A DNA stretch of 7,654 nt from Acidobacteriota bacterium (lineage in GTDB: Bacteria; Acidobacteriota; HRBIN11): NCBI GenBank assembly GCA_030550225.1, contig JAUQPV010000117.1, forward strand, positions 1-7,654. Direction: 5' to 3'. A program made the translations under genes and the position numbers. Positions 1 to 6,555 of the stretch are shown here, piece by piece (position 1 is the first letter of the stretch; each line of letters begins with the position of its first letter). A model generated the notes under the pieces. The model saw nothing but the letters and a program-made list of their open reading frames with translations, did not search any database and had not been told where the DNA came from.

Positions 1-91
1 CGCACGTCCAAGACCCGTTCAGCTCAGCGGCGAGGGCCGCCCCTTGGAGGACGGCCCAACTTAATCCGACCCACGTCAGGAGCCATCGCAT
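1..91 (-). CDS. Secreted protein, N-terminal fragment (runs off the window)
   Basis: An ATG on the minus strand at 91 opens a reading frame that leaves the window at position 1, giving 30 residues. They form a convincing Sec-type signal peptide: a short start with Arg2, a hydrophobic core of Leu, Trp, Val and Ala around residues 3-15, and an A-L-A-A-type cleavage site near residues 19-22. The mature protein would begin close to ELNGSW. A purine-rich ribosome binding site (GGAGAGGA on the minus strand, about 98-106) supports this start; a second in-frame-shifted ATG at 86 is less well placed. The leader points to a periplasmic or outer-membrane product. The family cannot be recognised from so little sequence. 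It lies downstream of the sigma-54 activator fragment on the same strand, separated by about 209 bp that contain a strong dyad, so it probably has its own promoter. Confidence 0.6.
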   Translation of the reverse strand, partial: MRWLLTWVGLSWAVLQGAALAAELNGSWTC

Positions 92-131
92 CGTCCCGTC
101 CTCTCCCGAATCCCCAAACCGGATGGTGGCG

Positions 132-154
132 CAGGCCTCTGGCCTGTGGGCCAG
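132..154. repeat. Two overlapping short inverted repeats in the leader of the secreted-protein gene
   Basis: CAGGCC (132-137) pairs with GGCCTG (141-146) across a 3-nt loop. CTGGCC (139-144) pairs with GGCCAG (149-154) across a 4-nt loop. The two share bases 141-144, so only one can form at a time. They sit about 40-60 nt upstream of the minus-strand start at 91. They may be a regulatory structure or simply GC-rich chance pairing; nothing else supports a function. Confidence 0.3.
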
Positions 155-230
155 GCTGACGTCTCGTCGGCCATTCTTCAAGTTCATAGCTTACCAGAGC
201 CGTTCAGTCCCTGAGAATCCTGATAAATTC

Positions 231-263
231 GGCTTTTCCGACCCTTGAGAGGTCGGAAAAGTC
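231..263. repeat. Strong inverted repeat between two minus-strand genes (possible terminator or operator)
   Basis: CTTTTCCGACC (233-243) is the exact reverse complement of GGTCGGAAAAG (251-261), with a 7-nt loop. One wobble and one G-C pair extend the stem to 231/263. It lies 37 bp past the stop codon of the sigma-54 activator fragment and 140 bp before the start of the next minus-strand gene. As RNA it would be a stable hairpin, but on neither strand is it followed by a clean run of U; the minus strand continues CCGAATTTATC. It could be a weak terminator for the regulator gene, or a dyad operator for the gene starting at 91. Confidence 0.5.
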
Positions 264-299
264 GGTTTGACGCCATTCTCACGAACCGAACGGATCTGT

Positions 300-868
300 C
301 TACCTGAATTTACTGGGCATGAGACCGTGGCGCCGAAGCATTTTATAAATACTGGTCCGTCGCAAGGCCGCGATGCGGGCGGCCTCAGAGACATTCCCCT
401 GGGTCTGAGCCAGAAGTCGGATGAGGTACTGGCGTTCGAATTCCCGAAGGGCCATCTTCCGGGCCTGGGGATAAGGCAGGCAGGCGCCCCCCTCGGGGGA
501 TTCCCGAAGCGCCCGCAGGATGTGTTCCGGCAGGTCCAGGGGCGTGAGCCACGGTCCCGAGGCGACGGCCATGGCGTGCTCGATGGCGTTCCGAAGCTCC
601 CGGACGTTACCCGGCCAGGCGTAGCGCTGGAGGACGACGTAAGTCGCCCGGGAGATCCCCTCCAGGGGCTTCAAAAATCGGGGCCTCAACTGCTGGAAGA
701 AGTATTCGGCCAGGAGGGGGACGTCCCCCAGCCGGTCGCGCAGGGGCGGTAACTCAATCTCGACGACGTTCAGTCGATAGAACAGGTCTTCCCGAAAGCG
801 GCCGTCTCGGACCAAGCTGGCCAGGTCCTCGTGGGTGGCGGCGATCACGCGAACGTCGACCTCGACCT
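300..868 (-). pseudogene. Sigma-54-dependent transcriptional activator, C-terminal fragment
   Basis: About 190 residues match the last part of an NtrC/PrpR-type bacterial enhancer-binding protein. Reading from the right are the sensor I strand (DVRVIAATHEDL), the arginine-finger region (GRFREDLFYRLNV), the ELPPLRDR segment, the sensor II motif (YAWPGNVREL) and a C-terminal Fis-type helix-turn-helix (NVSEAARIAALRRTSIY), ending at a TAG at 300-302. The regions that must come first, namely Walker A, the GAFTGA sigma-54 contact loop, Walker B and any sensor domain, are absent. Upstream of about 868 the frame stays open only as Pro/Arg/Gly-rich sequence without family resemblance. The gene is therefore 5'-truncated and cannot be a working activator: without Walker A and GAFTGA it cannot hydrolyse ATP productively or remodel sigma-54. 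The truncation coincides with the start of the opposite-strand cytochrome sequence. It could still make a DNA-binding fragment if expressed. Confidence 0.85.
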
Positions 869-885
869 CTCCTCCTGGTCGGGGC
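865..885. other. Probable rearrangement or assembly junction
   Basis: To the left, the minus strand encodes recognisable AAA+ activator sequence that stops abruptly before its Walker B region. To the right, the plus strand encodes hydrophobic then cytochrome-like sequence that lacks a start codon of its own. Two genes facing away from each other both lose their 5' parts within about 20 bp and with no intergenic DNA. That pattern fits a deletion or inversion breakpoint, or a chimeric contig. No target-site duplication, insertion-sequence end or tRNA is visible at the point. Confidence 0.55.
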
Positions 886-958
886 GTGGTACGGCCTGCT
901 GATCCGACAGGCTCTCGTCTGGACGCCGGCCCGCTTTGTCCGGGAGAAGCCGCCTCCG

Positions 959-1474
959 GTGTGGGCTTCCGTCGAACTCCCAGCATGGGCCCGACCCCTG
1001 TCGGCGCCGACGGCGGGTCCGCCGGAACGGTCCTCAGCCTTCCCGACAACGCCCTCGGGGCTTCCGAACGTCGAGCGTGGGCGGCGGCTATTCCATACGG
1101 TGGGCTGTGCCGTCTGCCACGGGATCGACGGTGCCGGCGGTGTCCGGAACCCTAACTACGTGCGGGACACGATCCCGGCCCTCGACCGACTGGCCGAGCG
1201 AATGCTCCTCTTCGAGAAGGCCGACGTTCAAACGGTCATTGAGGGGCTGGCCCGTCACGACCTGCCGGACACGCTTCCCCAGTCCGGCCTTCCCCGGTGG
1301 CCGGTCGTGCGGGCTCAGTACGAGAGCCTTCGAAACTTGATCTGGAATGGCAATCCGGCCGGCAAGCGGGACCCCCGGGGTCCAGAGCCGATCCCCATGC
1401 CGGCATGGAAGGACCGGCTGTCGTCCGAGGACGTGGACGACATCCTGGCGTTCTTACTGAGTCGGTCGCTATGA
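959..1474 (+). CDS. Monoheme cytochrome c (probably 5'-truncated)
   Basis: The 171-residue product from GTG at 959 has one heme attachment site, CAVCH (residues 50-54), within the class I pattern E-R-G-R-x-L-F. A likely axial Met147 sits in PIPMPAW, followed by the usual C-terminal helix (SSEDVDDILAFLL). It should carry single electrons in the periplasm, like the ActE-type subunit of alternative complex III. A ribosome-site-like GGGAG (942-946) precedes the GTG. However, that start gives no export signal, which a c-type cytochrome needs. The same frame is open upstream and encodes a hydrophobic stretch (LLLVGAWYGLLI) from about 869, with no ATG, GTG or TTG before it. I infer that the true N-terminus was a membrane anchor cut away at the junction near 870. 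The stop overlaps the next start (ATGA), so the two genes are translationally coupled. Confidence 0.8.
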   Translation: MWASVELPAWARPLSAPTAGPPERSSAFPTTPSGLPNVERGRRLFHTVGCAVCHGIDGAGGVRNPNYVRDTIPALDRLAERMLLFEKADVQTVIEGLARHDLPDTLPQSGLPRWPVVRAQYESLRNLIWNGNPAGKRDPRGPEPIPMPAWKDRLSSEDVDDILAFLLSRSL

Positions 1475-1983
1475 GACCCGAAAAGCTTGGGACGTCCTGG
1501 GTTCTCGGCGGAGCGGCGTTGGCCCTCGTCTTGGGTGTCCTGGGAGGCCTATGGACGTCGTCCGGTCTGGAGAAGAGTCTGCCAGCAAGCTCCGTCCCAG
1601 CGACGGTGGCATATACGGCCTTTTCCCATCGGAAGCACACGACCCTGGGGATTGCCTGTGGGGCCTGTCACTTTCAAACCTATGTCGAGGCCTGGGCCGG
1701 CCTCCCGTCGGTCGAGCTCTGTCGACTCTGCCACCGTTCCGTCGAGGCGCCGCCGGCCTCGTGGGAACCCGCCACCCGGCTCCCGGGGCACGTGTTCTTC
1801 TCTCACCGGCGGCATACGGTATCGGGCGGCATCTCCTGCGAACGATGCCACGGGGAGGTCCAGGCGTGGGATGCGCCCCCGGCCGAACCCAGCTTTCCTC
1901 GGGGGATGGCGGGGATGAACCGGTGCGTGGCCTGTCATCGAATCGTCGGGGCCTCGACGGATTGCCTGAGCTGTCATCGGTAA
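1471..1983 (+). CDS. Membrane-anchored pentaheme cytochrome c (ActA/QrcA-like)
   Basis: The 170-residue protein has an N-terminal hydrophobic segment (about residues 10-29), an uncleaved anchor or signal. Five CXXCH sites follow at residues 63-67, 84-88, 123-127, 152-156 and 165-169. Exactly five other histidines (53, 56, 107, 112, 115) are present, enough for bis-His ligation of all five hemes. Two F-S-H-R-[K/R]-H-T segments, each leading into a CXXCH, show an internal duplication typical of cytochrome c7/c3-type multiheme proteins. In Act and Qrc complexes a penta- or hexaheme protein of this kind is the periplasmic electron wire; I infer the same role here from the neighbours. The start at 1471 overlaps the stop of the monoheme gene by 4 bp, and earlier in-frame ATGs would lie inside that gene. 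It is followed 12 bp later by the Mo-family gene. The assignment to a multiheme cytochrome is secure; its exact partner is inferred. Confidence 0.92.
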   Translation: MRPEKLGTSWVLGGAALALVLGVLGGLWTSSGLEKSLPASSVPATVAYTAFSHRKHTTLGIACGACHFQTYVEAWAGLPSVELCRLCHRSVEAPPASWEPATRLPGHVFFSHRRHTVSGGISCERCHGEVQAWDAPPAEPSFPRGMAGMNRCVACHRIVGASTDCLSCHR

Positions 1984-1995
1984 GTCAGAGGAGCC

Positions 1996-3978
1996 ATGGG
2001 TTGGACACGACGCCAGTTCCTTCGGTATGGCGCGAGCGTCGTCGTCGGGACTTCTGTCGCTCGGGGCTTACGGCTCCTGCCGACGCTCGGTCGGGCCCTT
2101 GATGCCGTCGGCCCTTCGGAAGGTCGGGCCTACACGACCCAGGCATGGGTCGAGGGTGCCTGCCTCGGATGTCTCTCCGCCTGCCGCTTTCAGTTCCGTC
2201 AGACCGACGGCCGGGTCGTCGGCATTCGTCCTGACCCCGACCGTCCGTGTCCATGGGCGTACGTCCTCCCCCAGATGTTCCACCACCCCGACCGGGTGAC
2301 CGCAGTCCATGCCCGAGTCGGCCCGCAGGGGGAGGCGACATGGAGACCGACCCCGACCCAGGACTTCATCCAAGCCCTGACCCGACTCCTGCGAGAACGG
2401 CCGCATCGGACGGCATGGGTCTTCCCGAAGCACACGTCTTCGATGACCTATGCTCTCTGGCGAGCCTTGGCCCATGCCTTGGGGTGCCCCGTCTTTCAGG
2501 CCGCCTGTCCCCTCGTCGAGCCGCCGGAAGATGCCCTCGTGCGGGCGACCCAGTGGCCGGCCTGGCGGTGGCATCTCGACCGGGCGCCGGCCATCCTGTC
2601 GCTTGGCGCCGATTGGCTCCAGGCTTGGGAAGACTTCCAAATGGCCCAGCGGGCCTTCCGGCGTCTGCGGCCCATGCCCGGTGCCCTCGTCCACGTGGGT
2701 CCCCGCCTAAGCCTGACGGCCATGCACGCCCACCGATGGGTCCCCTGCGAGCCCGGAACGGAGCCCCTGATCGGACTCCTCATCGGGCGGCTCCTCCGAC
2801 GCCGAGGTCGGGTTCCCCCGGAAGACCTCTCCGGTGAGGAAGCCGAGGCCTTCCACCGAGCCATCGAGGCCGTCCCCCTGGACGAAGCGGTCCGGGCCCT
2901 TCGGGTCCATCCGGCCGTCGTGGACGCCGTCGTGGAGTGCCTCGGCGATCAGGGGGCCCTAACCCTCGCCCCACGGGGACGGCTTGGCGATCAATGGATC
3001 GTCTTGTGGCTGAATGTTCTTCTCGACCAAGTCGGCCCCGGTCGACCCCTCGAGCCTGACGTCTTGATCGAGCTTCCGTTACCCGGCGCCGTGGAGGAGC
3101 GGCCGGCTGATGAGCTCCCGGAGCGAGTCGGAAGGGACGTGGACGTCCTCATTTTCTTCGACACGAATCCCCTCTTTGAAAGTCCTGCGCCCCGTCGATG
3201 GCAGAAAGCCCTGGAGACGGCCGAGACCGTCGTCGCCTTCTCGACGTTTTGGACGGAGACGGCCCGCCGGGCCGACTGGGTCGTGCCCCTGCCCCTGCCG
3301 GGGGAGGCGCGGGACGTCCAGGTCCGATGGGACGGCCAAACCCTTCAGCCCCTGGAGGTCCGACCGATCCGCCCCGCCCCGTTCCCCCTACCGGACGCGC
3401 TCTTGAGGGACTGCCTCGACGCCCTGAGCCCCTCCGCCGAGACGTTTCCTTGGGATTCCGTAGACCGGGCCGTCGCCGACCTCCGGGTCCGCCGGCCGCC
3501 CGACCCGATGGCGTACCGATGGCCCTCGGACTGGCAGTGGACGCCACCGACCTATCGAGGCGAGGGCCTCGTCCTCCTGTGGGACCTCCCGGCCGGCTTG
3601 CCGAACCCCTGGGCCTGGCCCCACCCGTACCTGTACTCGCTGTACGGTCCCCATGTCCGAAAGCCCTGGCAGATATGGGTCGAGGTCCACCCCGAAACGG
3701 CTCGGGCCCTTCACCTCGACGAAGGCGACGAGGCGGAAGTCTCAAACGGCTCGGCCCGCATTCGGGCCCGTGTCCACGTCGCCCCGACGACGCCGCCCGA
3801 CGCCGTCACGCTCCCCCTGGGCGTGGGCCATCGGGTCGGGGCCTTCGCCGTCCCTGGGGAAGGAAGCGTCGGGGACCTGATCGAGCCGACGCCCGACGAG
3901 TCCGGGGTCCTCCACTGGGCGTTCCAGAGGGTCCGGATTCGGCCTATGGGGCCGGGAGGCGGTAGAGTCGTAGGGTAG
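1996..3978 (+). CDS. Tat-exported molybdopterin-oxidoreductase-family subunit (ActB/QrcB/PsrA-like)
   Basis: The 660-residue protein begins with a twin-arginine leader (TRRQFLR, residues 4-10, then a hydrophobic stretch to about 25), so it is exported folded. Residues 56-85 hold C-x2-C-x3-C-x21-C (Cys56, 59, 63, 85), a complete [4Fe-4S] site as in the DMSO-reductase family. The middle shows family segments such as ILSLGADWLQAWEDF, VGPRLSLTAMHAHRW and FFDTNPLFE. The C-terminus (from about 555, VEVHPETARALHLDEGDEAEV) is a molybdopterin-dinucleotide-binding domain. It is shorter than PsrA-type enzymes, and the loop after ADWVVPLPLP looks trimmed. Cys171, or Cys164, lies roughly where a Mo ligand would sit, but ActB and QrcB proteins have the fold without a working Mo site, so catalytic status is undecided. 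It contains only three lysines. AGAGGAG (1987-1993) is its ribosome site. The FeS gene follows after about 32 bp. Confidence 0.9.
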   Translation: MGWTRRQFLRYGASVVVGTSVARGLRLLPTLGRALDAVGPSEGRAYTTQAWVEGACLGCLSACRFQFRQTDGRVVGIRPDPDRPCPWAYVLPQMFHHPDRVTAVHARVGPQGEATWRPTPTQDFIQALTRLLRERPHRTAWVFPKHTSSMTYALWRALAHALGCPVFQAACPLVEPPEDALVRATQWPAWRWHLDRAPAILSLGADWLQAWEDFQMAQRAFRRLRPMPGALVHVGPRLSLTAMHAHRWVPCEPGTEPLIGLLIGRLLRRRGRVPPEDLSGEEAEAFHRAIEAVPLDEAVRALRVHPAVVDAVVECLGDQGALTLAPRGRLGDQWIVLWLNVLLDQVGPGRPLEPDVLIELPLPGAVEERPADELPERVGRDVDVLIFFDTNPLFESPAPRRWQKALETAETVVAFSTFWTETARRADWVVPLPLPGEARDVQVRWDGQTLQPLEVRPIRPAPFPLPDALLRDCLDALSPSAETFPWDSVDRAVADLRVRRPPDPMAYRWPSDWQWTPPTYRGEGLVLLWDLPAGLPNPWAWPHPYLYSLYGPHVRKPWQIWVEVHPETARALHLDEGDEAEVSNGSARIRARVHVAPTTPPDAVTLPLGVGHRVGAFAVPGEGSVGDLIEPTPDESGVLHWAFQRVRIRPMGPGGGRVVG

Positions 3979-4010
3979 TAAGGCAGTAAAGCGATACGGA
4001 GATGCCTGGC

Positions 4011-4700
4011 ATGGTTCGATGGGCCATGGTCATCGACCTGGAGAAGTGTTCGGGATGCCAAGCCTGCGTCGTGGCCTGCGCCGCCGAAAATAACGTTCCT
4101 CTCGGCTCTCCCCAGGAAGCCGAGATAGGTCGGCTCATCCGATGGCTCCAGACCCTCCCTCGCATCGAAGGCGAGTACCCCCACGTACGGGCTGAGGCCG
4201 TCCCGATGATGTGCTTTCAGTGCGAACGACCGCCCTGCACCTACGTGTGCCCCGTGGCCGCTACCTACAAAAACCCTCAGGGCGTCGTCGCCCAAATCTA
4301 CTGGCGTTGCATCGGGTGCCGATATTGCGTCAACGCCTGCCCCTTTACCCTTAAGTGGTTCAACTGGTTTCAACCCCGATGGCCAGCGACGATGGCCGAG
4401 GCGACAAACCCTGACGTGAGCCTGCGCGACAAGGGCGTCACGGAGAAATGTACGTTCTGTCACCACCGCCTCCAGCAAGCTAAGGACCGGGCCCGGGCCG
4501 AAGGCCGACCCCTGCGACCCGAGGACTACCGTCCCGCCTGCGTGGAAGCCTGCCCCCAGGGGGCCCTGGTGTTTGGCGACCTCGACGACCCCGACAGCGA
4601 AGTCGCCCGTCGGGCTCGAAGTCCCCGGGCCTTCCGCTTCCTGGAAGAGCTGGGTACACAACCCAAGGTCTACTACCTGGCGGCGACCCCCGAGGCCTGA
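4011..4700 (+). CDS. Four-cluster ferredoxin-like electron-transfer subunit (QrcC/PsrB/NrfC-like)
   Basis: This 229-residue protein carries sixteen cysteines in four groups: Cys13/16/19/23, Cys68/71/76/80, Cys100/103/106/110 and Cys147/150 with Cys177/181. That is the layout of the NrfC/PsrB/DmsB family, which passes electrons between a membrane quinone site and a Mo-family subunit. All sixteen ligands are present, so four [4Fe-4S] clusters are possible, whereas ActB and QrcC are described with one [3Fe-4S] cluster. There is no signal peptide; such subunits are exported bound to their Tat-bearing partner, here the preceding gene product. I chose ATG 4011 because GGAG (3998-4001) lies 9 bp before it. 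ATG 4002 has that same sequence touching it and would add only three residues; ATG 4026 is a later option. The NrfD gene follows 39 bp downstream. Confidence 0.93.
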   Translation: MVRWAMVIDLEKCSGCQACVVACAAENNVPLGSPQEAEIGRLIRWLQTLPRIEGEYPHVRAEAVPMMCFQCERPPCTYVCPVAATYKNPQGVVAQIYWRCIGCRYCVNACPFTLKWFNWFQPRWPATMAEATNPDVSLRDKGVTEKCTFCHHRLQQAKDRARAEGRPLRPEDYRPACVEACPQGALVFGDLDDPDSEVARRARSPRAFRFLEELGTQPKVYYLAATPEA

Positions 4701-4739
4701 GGCCCTGGAGTCCGCCGCACCCGGCATGGAGGCGACGCG

Positions 4740-6134
4740 ATGGCCGAAGTCCTACGGTCTGACGTCGAGACGAGGGTCCTCAGCCCCCTGACCCGACCGG
4801 CGGGATGGGGGTACACCCTGACGGTCGGCGGGCTCGTAGCCATTTTCGGGTGGAGTCTGTACGCCTGGAATCGGCAAATTCAGACGGGCCTGGGCATCAC
4901 GGGCCTGAACGCCCCCGTCTTTTGGGGCGTGTACGTCATAAATTTCGTATTTTTTATAGGGATTTCCCACGCCGGGACCCTCATCTCGTCCATCCTCCGC
5001 ATCACCGACACCCCCTGGCGACGACCCTTCACCCGCCTGGCCGAGGCCATCACCGTCTTCAGCCTCCCCTTCGGCGCCCTGAGCGTCATCGTCGACCTCG
5101 GCCGACCCGACCGCCTCCTCCACGTCGTCCGCTACCCCCACTTCACGTCGGCCATCCTGTGGGACGTCGTGTGCATCAGCACGTACCTCATCACGTCCTG
5201 CCTTTACTTCTACCTGGCCCTGGTCCCCGACATCGCTCTCTGCCGAGACCGCCTGCCGGAGACGCCCGCCTGGCGGAAAAAGCTCTACCGCACCCTGGCC
5301 TTGGGATGGCAGGACACACCGGTCCAGTGGAAGACCCTAAACCGCCTCCTGACCGGCATGTCCATCTTCCTATTCGCCCTCGTCGTGTCCGTACATACGA
5401 ACGTGTCCTTCGTCTTTGGGATGACCCTCAAGCCGGGGTGGCATACGACGATCATCAGCCCCTTCTTTGTCTTAGGGGCCATCTACTCGGGGGTCGCCAC
5501 GGTCATCGTCCTGGCCGCCCTGTTCCGCCGCCTCTACCGGCTCGAGGACCTCATGACCGAGGCCCATTTCCGGTCCTGCGCCAAGTTTCTTCTGGCCCTC
5601 TGCTGTTTCTGGCTGTACGCCATGATCATCGAGCACCTGTTCGTGTTCTATGGGAAGGAGACGGCCGAGCTCCGAATCCTCGAGGCCAAGTTCTGGGGCC
5701 CCTATGCACCCCTCTTCTGGACGATGGTCGCCTGCTGTTTCGGGATCCCCTTCGTCGTCCTGGCCGTACCCCGGTGGCGGACAATTCGGAACTTGGTCGC
5801 GATCGGCCTCGTCATCAACGTCGGGATGTGGCTCGAACGGTACACGATCATCGTCCCCAGTGGGGCTTACCCCTACCTCCCTTGGGGGGTCGGGACGTAC
5901 CGGCCTTCCTGGGTCGAAGTCTCCATCACGGCCGGCTGGCTGGCCGGTTTCCTGGCCCTCATCCTCCTCTTCGCCCGGCTCTTTCCCGTCCTGACCGTCT
6001 GGGAAGTTCGGGAGGAACTCGGCGAAGCCCGGACGAGCCTCGCGGCTCCAGCCTCAATGGAGCCAAGCGCGATTGAGGTACCCCTCTTCTCTAACAGGGC
6101 CGTCGGGTTCAATAGCCAGTCGACAAAGGACTAA
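4740..6134 (+). CDS. nrfD: NrfD/PsrC-family membrane subunit, ActC/QrcD-like
   Basis: The 464-residue protein has about ten predicted membrane helices (near 24-42, 58-84, 100-120, 138-163, 203-226, 236-262, 279-302, 324-343, 351-369 and 393-415). This is the long ActC/QrcD form rather than the eight-helix PsrC form. Characteristic segments are the second helix ending ISHAGTLISSILR (His77), the DLGRPDR turn (Asp119) and the fifth-helix SVHTNVSF (His219) followed by PGWHTTIISPFFVLGAIYSG. In this family these regions line the quinone site and a proposed proton path. Its role is to oxidise or reduce quinone and hand electrons to the FeS subunit; the direction here is not set by sequence. GGAGG (about 4727-4731) lies 8 bp before the ATG. 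The C-terminal 45 residues are a soluble tail without recognisable motif. It closes the operon, with a 700-bp non-coding gap after it. Confidence 0.94.
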   Translation: MAEVLRSDVETRVLSPLTRPAGWGYTLTVGGLVAIFGWSLYAWNRQIQTGLGITGLNAPVFWGVYVINFVFFIGISHAGTLISSILRITDTPWRRPFTRLAEAITVFSLPFGALSVIVDLGRPDRLLHVVRYPHFTSAILWDVVCISTYLITSCLYFYLALVPDIALCRDRLPETPAWRKKLYRTLALGWQDTPVQWKTLNRLLTGMSIFLFALVVSVHTNVSFVFGMTLKPGWHTTIISPFFVLGAIYSGVATVIVLAALFRRLYRLEDLMTEAHFRSCAKFLLALCCFWLYAMIIEHLFVFYGKETAELRILEAKFWGPYAPLFWTMVACCFGIPFVVLAVPRWRTIRNLVAIGLVINVGMWLERYTIIVPSGAYPYLPWGVGTYRPSWVEVSITAGWLAGFLALILLFARLFPVLTVWEVREELGEARTSLAAPASMEPSAIEVPLFSNRAVGFNSQSTKD

Positions 6135-6200
6135 GGCGCGGGCCCTGCGTCGACGACGTCGGCCGGAGCGTCCCCGGCAGATGCACCTTTGCGACCTTCT

Positions 6201-6238
6201 CCCCCGAGTTTTGTGTCGAAAATGAGACAAGCTGGGGG
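6201..6238 (+). repeat. Long imperfect hairpin after the five-gene operon (possible terminator or RNA stabiliser)
   Basis: CCCCC (6201-6205) pairs with GGGGG (6234-6238). Inside this, AG (6207-6208) pairs with CT (6232-6233), and TTGTGTC pairs with GAGACAA with one G-G mismatch around the loop GAAAAT. It starts 66 bp after the NrfD stop. No U-tract follows, so it is a poor intrinsic terminator, but it could protect the 3' end of the operon mRNA. Its right arm is part of a 9-bp direct repeat, CTGGGGGAA twice (6232-6249). The rest of 6135-6415 shows no gene I can support. Confidence 0.4.
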
Positions 6239-6415
6239 AACTGGGGGAAGTCGAGGCGGCCGGAGACCGCACGTCCCGACGCCGGTCGCCATTCCCATTT
6301 TCGGGACTCGTCCAGGCGGTCCCTTTCTCAGGTTTGGGACGCACGGCGGATGCGAGTGCGGAATGGGGGCCAAAGGGACCGGTGACGGCCGCCCTGCACT
6401 GGGTCATGGCGCATA

Positions 6416-6453
6416 GCTCATAGCGGATGGCTCCCAGGCTATGAGCCATCCGC
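6416..6453. promoter_or_regulatory. Overlapping perfect dyads, candidate upstream activator site
   Basis: GCGGATGGCTC (6423-6433) is perfectly repeated in reverse as GAGCCATCCGC (6443-6453) with a 9-nt spacer. An overlapping second dyad pairs GCTCATAGC (6416-6424) with GCTATGAGC (6438-6446). The first is centred at about -96 relative to the start predicted from the sigma-54 promoter at 6508-6523. That is a usual position for the enhancer bound by a sigma-54 activator dimer. The enhancer role is inferred from position and symmetry; the dyads could instead belong to a dispersed repeat. Confidence 0.5.
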
Positions 6454-6507
6454 CAACCCTCATTCCTGCATCCCGTATTTCCTTCCCCCCGATCCCTCGA
6501 TAAAAAA

Positions 6508-6523
6508 AGGTACGCAACTTGCA
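6508..6523 (+). promoter_or_regulatory. Sigma-54 (-24/-12) promoter
   Basis: The sequence AGGTACG-CAAC-TTGCA matches the consensus TGGCACG-N4-TTGCA at ten of twelve fixed positions. The invariant GG (6509-6510) and GC (6521-6522) are separated by exactly ten bases. It follows an A-tract (6502-6508) and lies in non-coding DNA in the direction of the NarG/NxrA-like gene. The expected start is near 6534, giving a 5' leader of about 300 nt. Sigma-54 control means expression needs an ATP-dependent activator; the window itself holds a broken gene for one such protein, but no evidence links the two. Confidence 0.7.
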
Positions 6524-6555
6524 TGACCTTTCCCAAATCCTCGTCGTGAGGACGG

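Noticed and set aside
129..146. Second sigma-54 promoter, minus strand, upstream of the secreted-protein gene
   Set aside because: GG-N10-GC spacing is present but most other consensus positions fail (AGGCCAG-AGGC-CTGCG), and the bases are explained by the overlapping dyads.
267..752. Plus-strand open frame opposite the sigma-54 activator fragment
   Set aside because: The minus strand encodes clear AAA+ and HTH motifs; the plus-strand product is low-complexity and unrecognised.
865..885. Insertion sequence end at the gene-fusion junction
   Set aside because: No terminal inverted repeat, target-site duplication or transposase remnant is visible near the point.
3711..4727. Minus-strand open frame (338 codons) across the Mo-family and FeS genes
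   Set aside because: It lies opposite two well-supported genes, has no motif and no plausible ribosome site, and exists because stops are rare in this GC-rich sequence.
4805..6076. Long plus-strand open frame (423 codons) overlapping the NrfD-type gene
   Set aside because: Its translation is Pro/Arg/His-rich with no family resemblance, while the overlapping frame encodes a clear ten-helix membrane protein with a good ribosome site. It is a GC-rich shadow.
6189..6416. Small open frame of 75 codons in the gap after the NrfD-type gene
   Set aside because: The product is Gly/Pro/Arg-rich without motif, it spans a hairpin and direct repeats, and no convincing ribosome site precedes it.
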